NCBI GenBank assembly: GCA_008501835.1
Contig: QQUB01000371.1
Span: forward strand, 1 to 7,029
From: Bacteroidota bacterium
GTDB lineage: Bacteria > Bacteroidota > Bacteroidia > Chitinophagales > Saprospiraceae
DNA: 7,029 nt
Direction: 5' to 3'
How positions within the stretch are numbered: position 1 is the stretch's first letter; the number at the start of each line of letters is the position of its first letter. Under the pieces are notes generated by a model. That model saw only the letters and a program-made list of their open reading frames with translations, searched no databases and was not told the origin of the DNA. Positions 6,934 through 7,029 of this stretch are shown here, in pieces. The position numbers and the translations under genes are program-made.

Positions 6934-7029
6934 TAACAGCATGAATTCAGGGTTGAAAAAGGTGGTTCTTTGGGTGCCTGAAACAAAATCCTGAAATGTC
7001 GTTTATAAGCTTTTTTATTGTTATTCAGT

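Noticed and set aside
6941..6994. Short plus-strand frame of 17 codons after lepA
   Set aside because: Too short, with no recognisable features and no support beyond an ATG.
6946..6995. TTCAGG with two possible partners CCTGAA (6977-6982 and 6990-6995) downstream of lepA, as a terminator hairpin
   Set aside because: The stem is only 6 base pairs with a loop of 25 or more bases, and the T-run at 7011-7016 is not adjacent to either partner.

Overview
The window looks like a chromosomal segment of a member of the phylum Bacteroidota. Three things point there: a moderately AT-rich composition, start regions without clear Shine-Dalgarno sequences, and several exact matches to the Bacteroidota -7 promoter element TAnnTTTG just upstream of genes. 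A lipoprotein with a Bacteroidota-style acidic motif after the lipidated cysteine agrees with this. I cannot place it to genus.

Left part (1-3925, all minus strand): a compact four-gene unit. Read in transcription order it is an L-2-hydroxyglutarate oxidase (lhgO-like), a PLP-dependent sugar aminotransferase (wbpE-like), a left-handed beta-helix N-acetyltransferase (wbpD-like) and a UDP-N-acetylglucosamine 6-dehydrogenase (wbpA/tviB-like) that runs off the left edge. Gaps are 41, 32 and 3 bases, and a good -7 element lies directly before lhgO. WbpA, WbpE and WbpD belong to the known route to UDP-2,3-diacetamido-2,3-dideoxy-glucuronic acid, a precursor for O-antigen or capsule. The route also needs a WbpB-type 3-dehydrogenase, which is not in the window and may lie beyond the left edge. 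WbpB-type enzymes reoxidise their NADH with 2-oxoglutarate, giving 2-hydroxyglutarate. An L-2-hydroxyglutarate oxidase heading this operon could therefore recycle that by-product. This is the most interesting idea in the window.

Middle part (3926-5136): a 138-base gap, then a minus-strand gene for an unrecognised lipoprotein of about 265 residues, then a 275-base divergent intergenic region with candidate promoters facing both ways.

Right part (5137-7029): a complete plus-strand lepA (elongation factor 4), whose promoter element lies so close to the ATG that the transcript may be leaderless. The last 96 bases hold no recognisable gene and no convincing terminator. I see no tRNA, rRNA, CRISPR array, insertion sequence or phage gene.
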